The notes under the pieces were generated by a model that worked only from the letters and a program-made list of their open reading frames with translations, was not told the DNA's origin and did not search any database. Both the position numbers and the translations under genes were made by a program. Shown in pieces: positions 51,690 to 60,863 of a stretch of DNA of 64,000 nt; position 1 is the first letter of the stretch; every line of letters begins with the position of its first letter. Source of the DNA: Cedecea neteri (GTDB lineage Bacteria > Pseudomonadota > Gammaproteobacteria > Enterobacterales > Enterobacteriaceae); the NCBI RefSeq assembly GCF_000758305.1, contig NZ_CP009458.1:3658001-3722000 (forward strand). The letters run 5' to 3'.

Positions 51690-51709
51690 TTTTAGCTTTT
51701 CGTGGCATC
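51690..51709 (+). promoter_or_regulatory. marbox upstream of marRAB
   Basis: TTTAGCTTTTCGTGGCATCG lies 15 bases ahead of the mar -35, in the place where MarA, SoxS and Rob bind in E. coli, and keeps the CGTGGCATCGG core. Confidence 0.75.
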
Positions 51710-51724
51710 GGCTGAATCATCACG

Positions 51725-51753
51725 TTGACTTATACTTGCCTCGGCAATAGTAT
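51725..51753 (+). promoter_or_regulatory. marRAB promoter
   Basis: TTGACT (51725-51730) and TAGTAT (51748-51753) are 17 bases apart; E. coli has TTGACT and TATTAT in the same places. Confidence 0.8.
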
Positions 51754-51783
51754 CTGCCGTGACTAATCTACTTGCCTGGGCAA
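51733..51783 (+). promoter_or_regulatory. marO operators, sites I and II
   Basis: ACTTGCCTCGGCAA (site I, from 51734, between -35 and -10) and ACTTGCCTGGGCAA (site II, from 51770, before marR) are the two MarR binding sites, with the same ACTTGCC half as in E. coli. One base differs between the copies. Confidence 0.85.
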
Positions 51784-51788
51784 ACATA

Positions 51789-52223
51789 GTGAAAAGCACC
51801 TGTGATCTGTTTAACGAAATGATCCCCCTCGGGCGATTGATCCACATGGTGAATCAGCATAAAGATCGCCTGTTAAACGATTCGCTCTCCCCGCTGGATA
51901 TCACCGCGACCCAGTTTAAGGTGCTGTGCTCCATTCACTATGAAGTGTGTATTACCCCAGTCGAGCTGAAAAAAGTGCTTTCCGTTGACCTTGGTGCGTT
52001 AACCCGAATGCTGGACCGCCTGCTGTGCAAAGGCTGGGTCGAGCGTTTGCCGAACCCCAACGATAAGCGCGGCGTTCTGATCAGGCTGACGCCAGAAGGC
52101 GTGGCGCTGTGTGAAGAGTGCCGAAACCTGGTGGGGCTTAGCCTCCATAAAGAACTTACTAAAAACCTGACGGACGACGAAGTCGATACGCTTTATCGCC
52201 TGTTGAAAAAGGTATTGCCGTAA
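51789..52223 (+). CDS. marR: Repressor MarR
   Basis: A 144-residue winged-helix repressor. It starts at GTG 51789 (MKSTCDLFNEMIPLGRLIHM), as in E. coli, rather than at the ATG 51759 in the operator. SVDLGALTRMLDRLLCKGWV is the recognition helix, and the wing follows in LPNPNDKRGVLIRL. MarR represses marRAB and is released by salicylate or oxidised copper signals. Cysteine 80 of E. coli MarR, in the LLCKGW region, is conserved. Confidence 0.95.
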   Translation: MKSTCDLFNEMIPLGRLIHMVNQHKDRLLNDSLSPLDITATQFKVLCSIHYEVCITPVELKKVLSVDLGALTRMLDRLLCKGWVERLPNPNDKRGVLIRLTPEGVALCEECRNLVGLSLHKELTKNLTDDEVDTLYRLLKKVLP

Positions 52224-52243
52224 ACCTGCAAAGAGGTGAAACG

Positions 52244-52633
52244 ATGTCCAGACGCAACAATGATGCGGTCACAATTCAAAGCATTTTGGGGTGGATTGAA
52301 GAAAACCTGGAAACCCCGCTCTCGCTGGAGAAGGTTTCTCAGCGTTCTGGCTACTCCAAGTGGCATCTGCAGCGGATGTTTAAAAAAGAAACCGGCCACT
52401 CGCTGGGCCAGTACATCCGTAACCGTAAGCTGACCGAAATCGCGCTGAAGCTCAAAGAGAGCAACGAACCGATCCTTTATCTGGCCGAGCGCTACGGTTT
52501 TGAATCGCAGCAGACGTTAACCCGCACCTTCAAGAACTACTTTTCGGTGCCGCCGCACAAATACCGCGTCACCCGTCTTGCCGGCGAAGGTAAGTACCTT
52601 CACCCGTACAACCAGTATTGCAGTTTAAACTAA
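52244..52633 (+). CDS. marA: Transcriptional activator MarA
   Basis: A 129-residue AraC/XylS-type activator with two helix-turn-helix units: SLEKVSQRSGYSKWHLQRMF near residue 25 and ILYLAERYGFESQQTLTRTF near 75. It differs little from E. coli MarA, except for a two-residue longer C-terminus. It turns on acrAB, tolC, micF and other mar-sox-rob genes. It follows marR by 20 bases with GAGGTG as ribosome site. Confidence 0.96.
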   Translation: MSRRNNDAVTIQSILGWIEENLETPLSLEKVSQRSGYSKWHLQRMFKKETGHSLGQYIRNRKLTEIALKLKESNEPILYLAERYGFESQQTLTRTFKNYFSVPPHKYRVTRLAGEGKYLHPYNQYCSLN

Positions 52634-52671
52634 TGCATCACCGTCTGTTTTGCAGACGTAACCGAGGAAAT

Positions 52672-52884
52672 ATGAAAGTCATCTCCGCAGCCGCGCTCAT
52701 TCTGGCGCTGGCATCAACCAACGCTCTTGCGGAGCAATCCGGCAGCTTCAACGCCACCCAGGCCAACTACGGCAATATGATCACCTGCTCCGGCAGTCAG
52801 TTGTCCAAAGGCCCGCAGCAAACCGCGGCTGAACGTTCAGAAGAGCTGGGCTCTCCGTACTACCACGGTCACTCGCGTTCGTAA
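52672..52884 (+). CDS. marB: Periplasmic protein MarB
   Basis: A 70-residue protein with a Sec signal peptide (MKVISAAALILALASTNALA). The mature part ends SEELGSPYYHGHS, the same pattern as the E. coli MarB C-terminus (ALGVPYYNQH). GAGGA precedes the ATG at 52672. MarB is reported to dampen marA expression by an unknown route. The rest of the sequence is poorly conserved. Confidence 0.85.
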   Translation: MKVISAAALILALASTNALAEQSGSFNATQANYGNMITCSGSQLSKGPQQTAAERSEELGSPYYHGHSRS

Positions 52885-52895
52885 GATAAAGGCTG

Positions 52896-52917
52896 ACCCG
52901 CCCGATGCTGGGCGGGT
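52896..52917. terminator. Hairpin between marB and eamA
   Basis: ACCCGCCC-GATGCT-GGGCGGGT forms an 8-pair stem between converging genes. No U-run follows. Confidence 0.5.
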
Positions 52918-52927
52918 GCCGCGAAGA

Positions 52928-53830
52928 TCAGGATGAAGCCCGCTTCACCGAACGGCCAAAACGCAGGCCAAAGACGTTGATATACAGCCCGCCCATAATC
53001 AGCACCGCCCCCAGCAACTGCATTACCGTCAGCTTTTCATCAAGCAGCAATGCCGCGCTTGCCATGCCCACCACCGGCACCAGCAGCGACAGCGGCGCCA
53101 CGCGCCAGGTTTCATAGCGCCCTAGCAGCGTGCCCCAGATACCGTAGCCCACAATGGTGGAGATAAACGCCAGGTAGATCAGCGACAGAATAGTCGTCGT
53201 ATCGATGTTCACCAGACTTTGCAGCATCGTTGCCGGGCCATCCAGCAGCCAGCTTGCCGCAAAGAACGGCAGCACCGGGATCAGCGCACTCCAGACAATC
53301 AGCGACATGATTGCCGGGCGCTGTTCATGCTGCATGATCATCTTGTTAAAGATATTGCCAAACGCCCAGCTCATGCCCGCCGCCAGGGTCAGCATAAAGC
53401 CGAGCAGCGCGACGTGTTGCCCTTCGAAACTGCCCTCAATCAGCACCAGCACGCCGAAGACCGCCAGAGTGATCCCGGCCAGTTGCTTAGCCTGCAGGCG
53501 CTCGCCAAAGAAAAACGTCCCCAGAATGATGGTGAAAAATGCCTGAGACTGCAGCACCAGTGAAGCCAGCCCGGCGGGCATGCCGAACTTGATCGCGGTG
53601 AACAGGAAGGCAAATTGCCCGAAGCTGATGGTCAGCGCATAGGCCGCCAGCAGTCGAAACGGCAGCTTTGGCCGGGCCACAAACAGCAGCGCCGGAAACG
53701 CCACCAGTAAAAAGCGCAGGCCCGCCAGCATCAGCGGCGGCATATTGTGCAGCCCCAGCTTAATCACTACAAAATTTACGCCCCAAATCACCACCACCAG
53801 CAACGCCAGCAGTCCATCTTTACGCGTCAT
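52928..53830 (-). CDS. eamA: Cysteine/O-acetylserine exporter EamA (YdeD)
   Basis: A 300-residue transporter with ten membrane segments in two EamA (DMT) repeats. VVIWGVNFVVIKLGLHNMPPLM at the start matches E. coli EamA. It exports O-acetylserine and cysteine pathway metabolites. Convergent with marB, as in E. coli. Confidence 0.93.
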   Translation of the reverse strand: MTRKDGLLALLVVVIWGVNFVVIKLGLHNMPPLMLAGLRFLLVAFPALLFVARPKLPFRLLAAYALTISFGQFAFLFTAIKFGMPAGLASLVLQSQAFFTIILGTFFFGERLQAKQLAGITLAVFGVLVLIEGSFEGQHVALLGFMLTLAAGMSWAFGNIFNKMIMQHEQRPAIMSLIVWSALIPVLPFFAASWLLDGPATMLQSLVNIDTTTILSLIYLAFISTIVGYGIWGTLLGRYETWRVAPLSLLVPVVGMASAALLLDEKLTVMQLLGAVLIMGGLYINVFGLRFGRSVKRASS

Positions 53831-54029
53831 TGTCCCGCCCCTGTTTTATTATCGATTTGTAAAAAAATAAACCTTATCGCCGGCAGCAAACAGATACAGA
53901 TCCCACTTTTTGTCAGGAGTACAGATGTGTTGTATCGTGCTTATGTCAGATCTGGTTGCTATACCAGGCTGATTTTTCGTGATAAATCTTTCTCGCTCTC
54001 TTACCTCTTGATCATTAAAACAGGCCGCC

Positions 54030-55241
54030 ATGACCGCCCTCAGAAATCTGTTTGCAGGCAAACAACTTGCAACAACTGTGTTACTTATTTCTTCGCTGCT
54101 GCTGACGATCGGGCGAGGTCTGACGCTACCGTTTATGACCATTTATCTTTCACGCGAATACCATATGGCGCTGCAGGATATCGGCCTGGCGATTACCGTC
54201 GCGCTGGTGGCCGGGGTGATCTTCAGCCTGTGGTTTGGCATCCTTGCGGACAAATTCGATAAGAAAAAGGCGATGCTGCTGGCTATCGTCATCTTCCTCG
54301 GAGGCTTTGCGGTGATCCCGCTGGTGCACAATGCCGGGCTGGTGGTGCTGTTTTACTCCATTATCAACTGTTCTTACACCGTGTTCTCCGTGGTGGTGAA
54401 GGCGTGGTTTTCCGAGACGCTGGACATCAGCCTGAAGCCCAAAATCTTCTCCCTCAACTATACCTTCGTCAACGTCGGCTGGACGGTTGGCCCGCCAATT
54501 GGCACCTTCGTGGTGATGTACAGCACCAACCTGCCGTTCTGGCTCTCCGCCATGACTGCCCTGCTGCCGATTCTGATGATTGCCCGTTACGTACAAAGCC
54601 TGCCGGTGAGCCCCCGTGCCACGGAAGTGGAAGACAAGGTTCTGCCGTCGCCGCGTATGATGCTGCGCGACAAACAGCTGATGTGGTTCACGACCTCGGC
54701 GTTTTTAGGCTCAATGGTTTACGGCGCGTTCGCCGGCTGCCTGTCGCAATACGCGATTGTGATCGGCGATACTGGTCTGGCGGAAAAAGTGGTCAGCGTC
54801 GTGCTGTCGGTCAACGCCATTGTGGTTGTCGCTTTCCAGTACTTCCTGGGCAAAAACATTCGCCCCGATAACATCAAAAAGATGATGTTCTACGGCACGC
54901 TGTTTTTCGTCTGCGGCCTCGGTGGCTTTATGATTTCTGGCACTAACCTGTGGCTGTGGGGCTTGTCTTCACTGGTGTTTACCATTGGGGAACTGATCTA
55001 CGCGCCGGGGGAATACATGCTTATCGACAACATCGCGCCGTCCGGGCTGAAATCAAGCTACTTTGCCGCCCAGCAGCTCGGCTGGCTTGGTGGGGCCTGC
55101 AACCCGCTGGTCACCGGGCTGTTATTGAGCTGGCTGCCGCCCTATATGCTGTTCGTGGTGCTGATGGGGACGATTGTACTGGCTTACTACGCCATTGTGA
55201 TCGGCATGAATACGCCGCCCCGTCAGCCCATAACGGCCTGA
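54030..55241 (+). CDS. ydeE: MFS transporter YdeE
   Basis: A 403-residue 12-segment MFS transporter. SLLLTIGRGLTLPFMTIYLSR, LADKFDKKKAMLLAI, and IYAPGEYMLIDNIAPSGLKSSYFAAQ match E. coli YdeE, which can export dipeptides. It is eight residues longer at the N-terminus. It is divergent from eamA, as in E. coli. Confidence 0.9.
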   Translation: MTALRNLFAGKQLATTVLLISSLLLTIGRGLTLPFMTIYLSREYHMALQDIGLAITVALVAGVIFSLWFGILADKFDKKKAMLLAIVIFLGGFAVIPLVHNAGLVVLFYSIINCSYTVFSVVVKAWFSETLDISLKPKIFSLNYTFVNVGWTVGPPIGTFVVMYSTNLPFWLSAMTALLPILMIARYVQSLPVSPRATEVEDKVLPSPRMMLRDKQLMWFTTSAFLGSMVYGAFAGCLSQYAIVIGDTGLAEKVVSVVLSVNAIVVVAFQYFLGKNIRPDNIKKMMFYGTLFFVCGLGGFMISGTNLWLWGLSSLVFTIGELIYAPGEYMLIDNIAPSGLKSSYFAAQQLGWLGGACNPLVTGLLLSWLPPYMLFVVLMGTIVLAYYAIVIGMNTPPRQPITA

Positions 55242-55255
55242 CGAGGCGCTGGTGA

Positions 55256-56434
55256 TTACACGTCTTTTTCGTATTTGATAAAGCCGGACTTCTTCGCCAC
55301 TTTGTCGTACAGCGTCTGCGCGGTGGCGTTGGTTTCATGGGTATGCCAGTACAGCCGCGAACTGTTGTTGGCTGCAGCGTGCTGACGTACCGCTTCAATC
55401 AGCGCCCGGCCAACGCCTTTGCCTCTCGTCTGCGGCGCCGCGAACAGATCTTCCAGGTAGCAATAATTCGTGGCAGACCAGGTGCTGCGGTGATAGAGGA
55501 AGTGAGTGAAACCGAGCATGGTGCCCTGGTCGTCAAAGGCTCCGAATCCCCACATAGGTTCGTGCGTATCCAGCATACGTTCCCAGGTCAAATCAGTGAC
55601 ACTGTCACCAATCTGAGCATCATAAAAGGTCAGATACCCCTGCCAGAGCGCCTGCCACTGCGCCCGGTCGCCCGCCGTTAACAGGCGGACATTCACCTTG
55701 CGAGCGGGTTCGCTTTTCTGGCGGCTAAGTACGTCGCGAATAGCCGCCAGGCCAACACGCTGTACGCCGTTAGCCATATTGTCCGCGGCAAGCCAGCGTT
55801 CAAACGCACTTTTCACCAGCGGCCATTCGCCATCGGTGATGGAGAACCAGGCCGTATCGCGGGTGCGCCCTTTGTAGATGCCCATCTGGCGGAACACGCC
55901 TTCAAAACGAAAGCCCAGACGGAGCGCCGCGCGGCGGGATGGGCCGTTCAGGCTGTCGCACTTCCACTCGTAGCGGCGGTAGCCCAGTGCTTCAAAGGCA
56001 TATTTCATCAGCAAAAAATGGGCTTCCGTGGCCAGAGCGGTGCGCTGCAGCAGCGGCGAAAACACTACAAAGCCGACTTCGATACTGCCGTTGGCCGGGT
56101 CAATGCGCATCAGCGACAGCGAGCCCAGCACTCTGCCGCCGGCGCTATCCACCACGGCATAATGAAAAGCGTCCGGGCTTTGTTCTGCCCCGGCAACGTA
56201 CTGCAGAAAATCAGCTTCGTTATCGAAGGGCCCGACGCTGAGATAAGTCCAGCCGCGCGCATCTTCAGCCTGACTCCAGGCCTGCCAAAGCTGAGCCCCG
56301 TGCTGCGCCGCACTCAGCGGCTCAAGGCGGCAAAACTGCCCGTTTAACGTGACGCGCTCCGGCAGCGGGCGACGCTGCCAGTCAGGAAGAGATAAGCCAA
56401 TCGGCTGCTGGAAACTGTTGACGGTAAAAGACAT
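55256..56434 (-). CDS. Tandem GNAT acetyltransferase fusion
   Basis: A 392-residue protein with two acetyltransferase domains. Residues about 35-215 are RimJ/RimL-like (TALATEAHFLLMKYAFEALGYRR and SRRAALRLGFRFEGVFRQ). Residues about 250-392 are a separate GNAT domain (YLEDLFAAPQTRGKGVGRALIEAVRQHA near 325 and ARLYWHT-like end). Start at MSFTVNSFQQ (56434) with AGAGG upstream. The first domain is usually a stand-alone protein. Substrates unknown. Convergent with ydeE. Confidence 0.82.
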   Translation of the reverse strand: MSFTVNSFQQPIGLSLPDWQRRPLPERVTLNGQFCRLEPLSAAQHGAQLWQAWSQAEDARGWTYLSVGPFDNEADFLQYVAGAEQSPDAFHYAVVDSAGGRVLGSLSLMRIDPANGSIEVGFVVFSPLLQRTALATEAHFLLMKYAFEALGYRRYEWKCDSLNGPSRRAALRLGFRFEGVFRQMGIYKGRTRDTAWFSITDGEWPLVKSAFERWLAADNMANGVQRVGLAAIRDVLSRQKSEPARKVNVRLLTAGDRAQWQALWQGYLTFYDAQIGDSVTDLTWERMLDTHEPMWGFGAFDDQGTMLGFTHFLYHRSTWSATNYCYLEDLFAAPQTRGKGVGRALIEAVRQHAAANNSSRLYWHTHETNATAQTLYDKVAKKSGFIKYEKDV

Positions 56435-56528
56435 GCTAACCTCTGGAATTCGATGGTGAATGTCGAAAACTATAGGCGCACAGAGGTCCAGCCAAAAGTA
56501 CCACAATCGGTAAATATTGGCAGACCAC

Positions 56529-57227
56529 TTATATTGCCACCAGCCCGCGGACGCCCTCTTGTTCCATAGCGCTGCCTTCCCCGCGCTGGACTATCTCCCC
56601 GCGCGACATCACCAGATACTGGTCTGCAAGCTCTGCGGCAAAATCGTAAAACTGCTCTACCAGTAGAATCGCCATATCCCCTCGCCCGGCGAGGAGGCGA
56701 ATCACCTGGCCGATCTCTTTGATAATCGACGGCTGGATCCCTTCTGTCGGCTCATCCAGAATCAGCAACTGCGGCTTACAGGCCAGGGCGCGGCCAATCG
56801 CCAGTTGCTGCTGCTGCCCGCCAGAGAGATCGCCGCCCCGCCTGAGCTTCATCTCTTTTAGCACCGGAAAAAGTTGGTAAATTTCGTCCGGGACGGCCTT
56901 TGCCTCCCGCCCGGAAAAGCGCGACAGCCCCATCAGCAGGTTTTCTTCCACCGTCAGCCGGGGAAAGATTTCCCGCCCCTGTGGCACGTAGGCAATCCCG
57001 GCCTGGACACGCTGGTGCGGTTTGCGCTGGGTGATGGTTTTCCCCTGCCAGGTAATACTGCCGCCTTTCACCGGGACCAGCCCCATCAGGCTTTTCAGCA
57101 GCGTGGTTTTCCCCACGCCGTTACGCCCGAGCAAACATGTCACTTCCCCTACGCGCACCTCAAAACTGACGCCGCGCAGAATATGGCTGCCGCCGTAATA
57201 CTGGTTTAGCTCATTCACCTGCAGCAT
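56529..57227 (-). CDS. urtE: Urea ABC transporter ATPase UrtE
   Basis: A 232-residue ABC ATPase of the LivF group. Walker A is GRNGVGKTTLLKSL near residue 34, the signature is LSGGQQQQLAIGRALA near 130 and Walker B is LLILDEPTEGI near 152. Last gene of urtBCDE; AAGGAG precedes the ATG, nine bases from urtD. Context with urea carboxylase supports urea as substrate rather than branched-chain amino acids. Confidence 0.92.
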   Translation of the reverse strand: MLQVNELNQYYGGSHILRGVSFEVRVGEVTCLLGRNGVGKTTLLKSLMGLVPVKGGSITWQGKTITQRKPHQRVQAGIAYVPQGREIFPRLTVEENLLMGLSRFSGREAKAVPDEIYQLFPVLKEMKLRRGGDLSGGQQQQLAIGRALACKPQLLILDEPTEGIQPSIIKEIGQVIRLLAGRGDMAILLVEQFYDFAAELADQYLVMSRGEIVQRGEGSAMEQEGVRGLVAI

Positions 57228-57236
57228 ATTTGCTCC

Positions 57237-58037
57237 TTAACGGCCAAGGTAGACCTCAATAACCTGTTCATTAGCCTGCACTTCGCGCAGCGATCCTTCC
57301 GCCAGCACCTGCCCCTGATGCAGCACGGTGACGTGGTCAGCAATGGTTTCCACAAACCCCATATCGTGCTCAACCACCATCAGCGAATGTTTCCCCGCCA
57401 GGCTGCGGAATAGCTCCGCCGTGTACTCAGTTTCGGCATCCGTCATGCCCGCCGCAGGCTCATCCAGCAGTAGCAAATGCGGCTCTTGCACCAGCAACAT
57501 GCCGATTTCGAGAAACTGCTTTTGCCCGTGGGACAGCAGCCCCGCCCGCCGATGTCGCTCCCCGGCAAGCCGCAGCGTTACCAGCATGTCATCAATGCGG
57601 TCGCGCTGCTCGCCGCTGAGTTTCGCCCGCAGGCTCGCCCACACCGACTTCTCGTTTTTCTGGGCGATCTCCAGATTCTCAAAAACCGTCAGCGCCTCGA
57701 ATACCGTAGGTTTTTGAAATTTACGGCCAATGCCCTTCTGGGCGATTTCAATGGGATCCAGCCGCATCAGGTCGATGGACTGGTCGTAAAAAGCCTTGCC
57801 GCTTTGGGGTTTTGTCTTGCCGGTGATCACGTCCATCAGCGTAGTTTTTCCCGCCCCGTTCGGCCCAATCACGCAGCGCAGCTCCCCCACGCCGATATTC
57901 AGCGACAGGTTGGTTAACGCCTGAAACCCATCGAAGTTAACGTTGATATTTTCCAGCGCCAGCACCGGGTCGGTCTGCTCGCGAAAGCGATCCGTGGGGT
58001 ACTGGCGGGTAAACAGAGATTCGGCAGGCTGCATCAT
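57237..58037 (-). CDS. urtD: Urea ABC transporter ATPase UrtD
   Basis: A 266-residue LivG-type ATPase with Walker A GPNGAGKTTLMDVITGKTKP near residue 56, signature LLSHGQKQFLEIGM near 160 and Walker B LLLLDEPAAGMTDAET near 178. The TGKTKP and GIGRKFQKPTVFE segments are typical of UrtD. Its start overlaps the urtC stop by four bases. Confidence 0.92.
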   Translation of the reverse strand: MMQPAESLFTRQYPTDRFREQTDPVLALENINVNFDGFQALTNLSLNIGVGELRCVIGPNGAGKTTLMDVITGKTKPQSGKAFYDQSIDLMRLDPIEIAQKGIGRKFQKPTVFEALTVFENLEIAQKNEKSVWASLRAKLSGEQRDRIDDMLVTLRLAGERHRRAGLLSHGQKQFLEIGMLLVQEPHLLLLDEPAAGMTDAETEYTAELFRSLAGKHSLMVVEHDMGFVETIADHVTVLHQGQVLAEGSLREVQANEQVIEVYLGR

Positions 58038-59107
58038 TTCTCTCCTTTGCGCAGCAGGCCAATCACCCCGTGCGGTAAAAACAGCGTCACCAGAATAAAA
58101 ATCAGGCCAAGGAACAACTGCCAGTACTCAGGCACCGCCATGGTGAAGTAGCTTTTCGACCCGTTCACCAGCCCTGCGCCTAATACCGGGCCGATCAGCG
58201 TGCCGCGCCCCCCCAGCGCCACCCAAATAGCGGCCTCGATGGAGTTAGTCGGCGACATTTCGCCTGGGTTAATAATGCCCACCTGCGGCACATACAGCGC
58301 CCCGGCTAAGCCGCACAGCACCGCAGAAAGCGTCCACACCAGCAGCTTGAAGCCCCGGGGATCGTACCCGCAGTACGTCAGGCGGTTTTCCGCATCACGC
58401 ACCGCCGTCAGAATGCGGCCAAACTTGCTGCGCGCCAGCCAGAAGCCAAGCCCAACGCTTGCCACCAAAAGCAGAACGGTCGCGATAAACAGCCCGATAC
58501 GCGTCCCGACCGCTGTAACAGGCATCCCCAGCAGAGTGGTAAAGCCGGTAAACCCGTTATTGCCGCCGAAGCCAGTTTCATTGCGGAAAAACAACAGCAT
58601 TCCCGCGTAGGTCAGCGCCTGCGTCATGATCGAGAAGTACACACCCTTAATCTTTGAGCGAAAGGCGAAATAGCCGAACACAAACGCCAACAGCCCTGGG
58701 ACCGCCATCGCCAGCAGCAGCGCCCAGGCGAAGTACTGTGTGCCGGACCAGTACCACGGCAGCTCGCTCCAGGAGAGAAACGACATAAACCCGGGCAGCC
58801 CGTCGCCCGCGGCCTGGCGCATCAGGTACATGCCCATCGCGTACCCGCCGAGGGCGAAAAACAGCCCGTGTCCGAGGGAAAGCAAACCGGCATAGCCCCA
58901 GACCAGATCCAGCGCCACCGCGACGACGGCATAACAAAGGATCTTGCCGATAAGCGTCATGGTATAGGTCGACAGGCTGAGCGGATTACTGGCAGGCAAT
59001 AGCGTCAGAAACGGCAGCGTCAGCAGCAAAATCACCAGCAGCGTCCCCAGCCCCAAAACCAGACGCGGCGCTTTACGTCCGAGCGTTAAAGTCAGCGGCA
59101 TAGTCAT
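58034..59107 (-). CDS. urtC: Urea ABC transporter permease UrtC
   Basis: A 357-residue LivM-type permease of about ten segments. DLVWGYAGLLSLGHGLFFALGGY near residue 64, RNETGFGGNNGFTGF near 172 and the long LGAGLVNGSKSYFTMAVPEYW near 310 fit UrtC. Its ATG overlaps the urtB stop (ATGA). Confidence 0.92.
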   Translation of the reverse strand: MTMPLTLTLGRKAPRLVLGLGTLLVILLLTLPFLTLLPASNPLSLSTYTMTLIGKILCYAVVAVALDLVWGYAGLLSLGHGLFFALGGYAMGMYLMRQAAGDGLPGFMSFLSWSELPWYWSGTQYFAWALLLAMAVPGLLAFVFGYFAFRSKIKGVYFSIMTQALTYAGMLLFFRNETGFGGNNGFTGFTTLLGMPVTAVGTRIGLFIATVLLLVASVGLGFWLARSKFGRILTAVRDAENRLTYCGYDPRGFKLLVWTLSAVLCGLAGALYVPQVGIINPGEMSPTNSIEAAIWVALGGRGTLIGPVLGAGLVNGSKSYFTMAVPEYWQLFLGLIFILVTLFLPHGVIGLLRKGEK

Positions 59108-60678
59108 CAGTCAATGACCCTCCCTTTGAGTGCAAACAGCCCCTGCGGCCGCTTCTGAATAAACAGTACGATCAACACCAGAATTAAAATTTTGCCCAGC
59201 ACCGCGCCAATTTGCGGTTCGAGGATCTTGTTGAAGATGCCCAACCCGAACGCCGCCGCCACGCTCCCGGCAAGCTGCCCGACGCCGCCCAGCACCACCA
59301 CCAGGAAGGAATCAATGATATAGCCCTGCCCAAGCTCGGGGCCGACGTTACCCAACTGAGACAGCGCCACGCCGCCCAACCCGGCAATGCCGGACCCAAG
59401 CCCGAATGCGAGCATATCCACACGTCCTGTAGAAACGCCGCAACAGGCCGCCATCGCACGGTTTTGCGTTACGGCGCGCACGTTCATCCCCAGCCGCGTT
59501 TTATTCAGCAGCAGCCAGGTAAACAGCAGCACCAGCAGCACAAAGCCCAGCACTACCAGGCGGTTCCACGGCAGGATCAGGTTCGGCAATACCTGCAGCC
59601 CGCCGGACAGCCAGGCCGGGTTAGCCACTTCAACGTTTTGCGCGCCAAACAGCATCCGCACGATCTGAATCAGCATCAGGCTGATACCCCATGTCGCCAG
59701 CAGCGTCTCCAGCGGGCGGCCATACAAATGGCGGATAATTGTGCGTTCAAGCGCCATGCCAATCCCGGCGGTGATCGCAAAAGCCACCGGAAGAGCAACC
59801 AGCGGATAAAGCGCCAGCCACGCCGGGGCAAACTGCTGAAAAGCAGCCTGCACGCCCCACGCTGAGTACGCGCCCAGCATCAGCATTTCGCCATGCGCCA
59901 TATTGATTACACCCAGCAGGCCGTAGGTGATCGCCAGCCCCAGCGCAGCCAACAGCAAAATCGAGCCCAGAGAAAGCCCCATAAATGCCTGGCCGAGGAT
60001 ATCCCCCAGCATCTGGCGACGTTCGATTTGGTGCAGCCCGTCAACCGCCGCCTGACGCACGTTGGCATCCGGCTCTGAGCCAGCATCGGTTAAAGGTTTG
60101 AGCAACGCTTCTGTGTCCGGGTCAGCGGACTTGCCGAGTAGCTTAACCGCCTCCAGGCGCACGGCGGCCTGCGGGCTGGTCAGCTCAAGACGAGCGGCGG
60201 CCAGTTCAAGCGCGTCCCGCACGCCTTGTTCTTTTTCTGCGCTAATCCGCTTTTGTAAGACGGGCAGCAACTCCGGTGGAGCCTCTTTCTGCAAGGCTTT
60301 TGCGGCATTCAAACGAGTGGTGACGTTGTCACTTATTAATTGATGACTGGCCAGCGCCCCGGCGACTAAAACGCGCAGTCGGTTGGTTAAACGGAGTTTT
60401 TTGGTTTCGCCTTGTGGCCGGGCTTCGTCGCCCAACGCCGTCAGCGTGGCACCGGTCTGGTTGAAAGCAGAATGTCCGTCGGTGACCAGCGTTTCCTGCT
60501 GCAGCGCATTGAGCAGCGGTAAACGCGCGGGATCGGGTGCCAACGTCCAGCTTTGCAGCAGGTCAGCCTGCGCCGTGCGGTTTGCCGCCGCAAACGTTTC
60601 TGCATCCCCGGCGGCGGCAAGCCCCGGTAATAAAGCGGCCACAACCAGCAGCAGCCGGGCCAGTGTTGCTAATGTCAT
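59107..60678 (-). CDS. urtB: Urea ABC transporter permease UrtB with HEAT-like N-terminal extension
   Basis: A 523-residue protein. A Sec signal peptide (LARLLLVVAALLPGLAAAGD) is followed by about 190 exported residues with HEAT-like helices (AARLELTSPQAAVRLEAVKLLG and NVRQAAVDGLHQI), then a LivH-type permease from about residue 230 (ITYGLLGVINMAHGEMLMLGAYS). The extension is usual in proteobacterial UrtB and absent from LivH. AGGAGA precedes the ATG. A repeat-filled gap of 290 bases separates it from urtA. Confidence 0.92.
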   Translation of the reverse strand: MTLATLARLLLVVAALLPGLAAAGDAETFAAANRTAQADLLQSWTLAPDPARLPLLNALQQETLVTDGHSAFNQTGATLTALGDEARPQGETKKLRLTNRLRVLVAGALASHQLISDNVTTRLNAAKALQKEAPPELLPVLQKRISAEKEQGVRDALELAAARLELTSPQAAVRLEAVKLLGKSADPDTEALLKPLTDAGSEPDANVRQAAVDGLHQIERRQMLGDILGQAFMGLSLGSILLLAALGLAITYGLLGVINMAHGEMLMLGAYSAWGVQAAFQQFAPAWLALYPLVALPVAFAITAGIGMALERTIIRHLYGRPLETLLATWGISLMLIQIVRMLFGAQNVEVANPAWLSGGLQVLPNLILPWNRLVVLGFVLLVLLFTWLLLNKTRLGMNVRAVTQNRAMAACCGVSTGRVDMLAFGLGSGIAGLGGVALSQLGNVGPELGQGYIIDSFLVVVLGGVGQLAGSVAAAFGLGIFNKILEPQIGAVLGKILILVLIVLFIQKRPQGLFALKGRVID

Positions 60679-60701
60679 GGCGTTCTCCTGAATGGTTTTA
60701 C

Positions 60702-60762
60702 CCTGTTGCCCCTCACCCTAACCCTCTCCCCACAGGGGAGAGGGAACTGGATCGAGCATAGC
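60702..60762 (+). repeat. GC-rich palindromic repeat, copy 1
   Basis: A 61-base unit beginning CCTGTTGCCCCTCACCCTAA, containing CCCTCTCCCC...GGGGAGAGGG able to fold, and ending GGATCGAGCATAGC. Copy 2 follows 101 bases on. Confidence 0.8.
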
Positions 60763-60802
60763 TCTGCGCTTTTCTTCCTCTCCCTTCCAGGCAAGGCTTT
60801 CT

Positions 60803-60863
60803 CCTGTTGCCCCTCACCCTAACCCTCTCCCCAAGGGGGAGAGGGAACTGGATCGAGCATAGC
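60803..60863 (+). repeat. GC-rich palindromic repeat, copy 2
   Basis: Same 61-base unit as at 60702 with one small change in the loop (CACAGGGG against CAAGGGGG). Followed by a partly inverted piece with CCCTTCCAGGGAGAGGG and CCGGGGTGAGGGTAA at 60930-60949, which mirrors the start of the unit. Confidence 0.8.

Noticed and set aside
51759..51788. An earlier ATG start for MarR
   Set aside because: It lies in the operator region over site II; the GTG at 51789 gives the 144-residue protein known from E. coli.
59212..59865. A 217-residue plus-strand ORF opposite urtB
   Set aside because: The product is rich in His, Gln and Arg as expected from the reverse of a membrane-protein gene, and it has no start signal.
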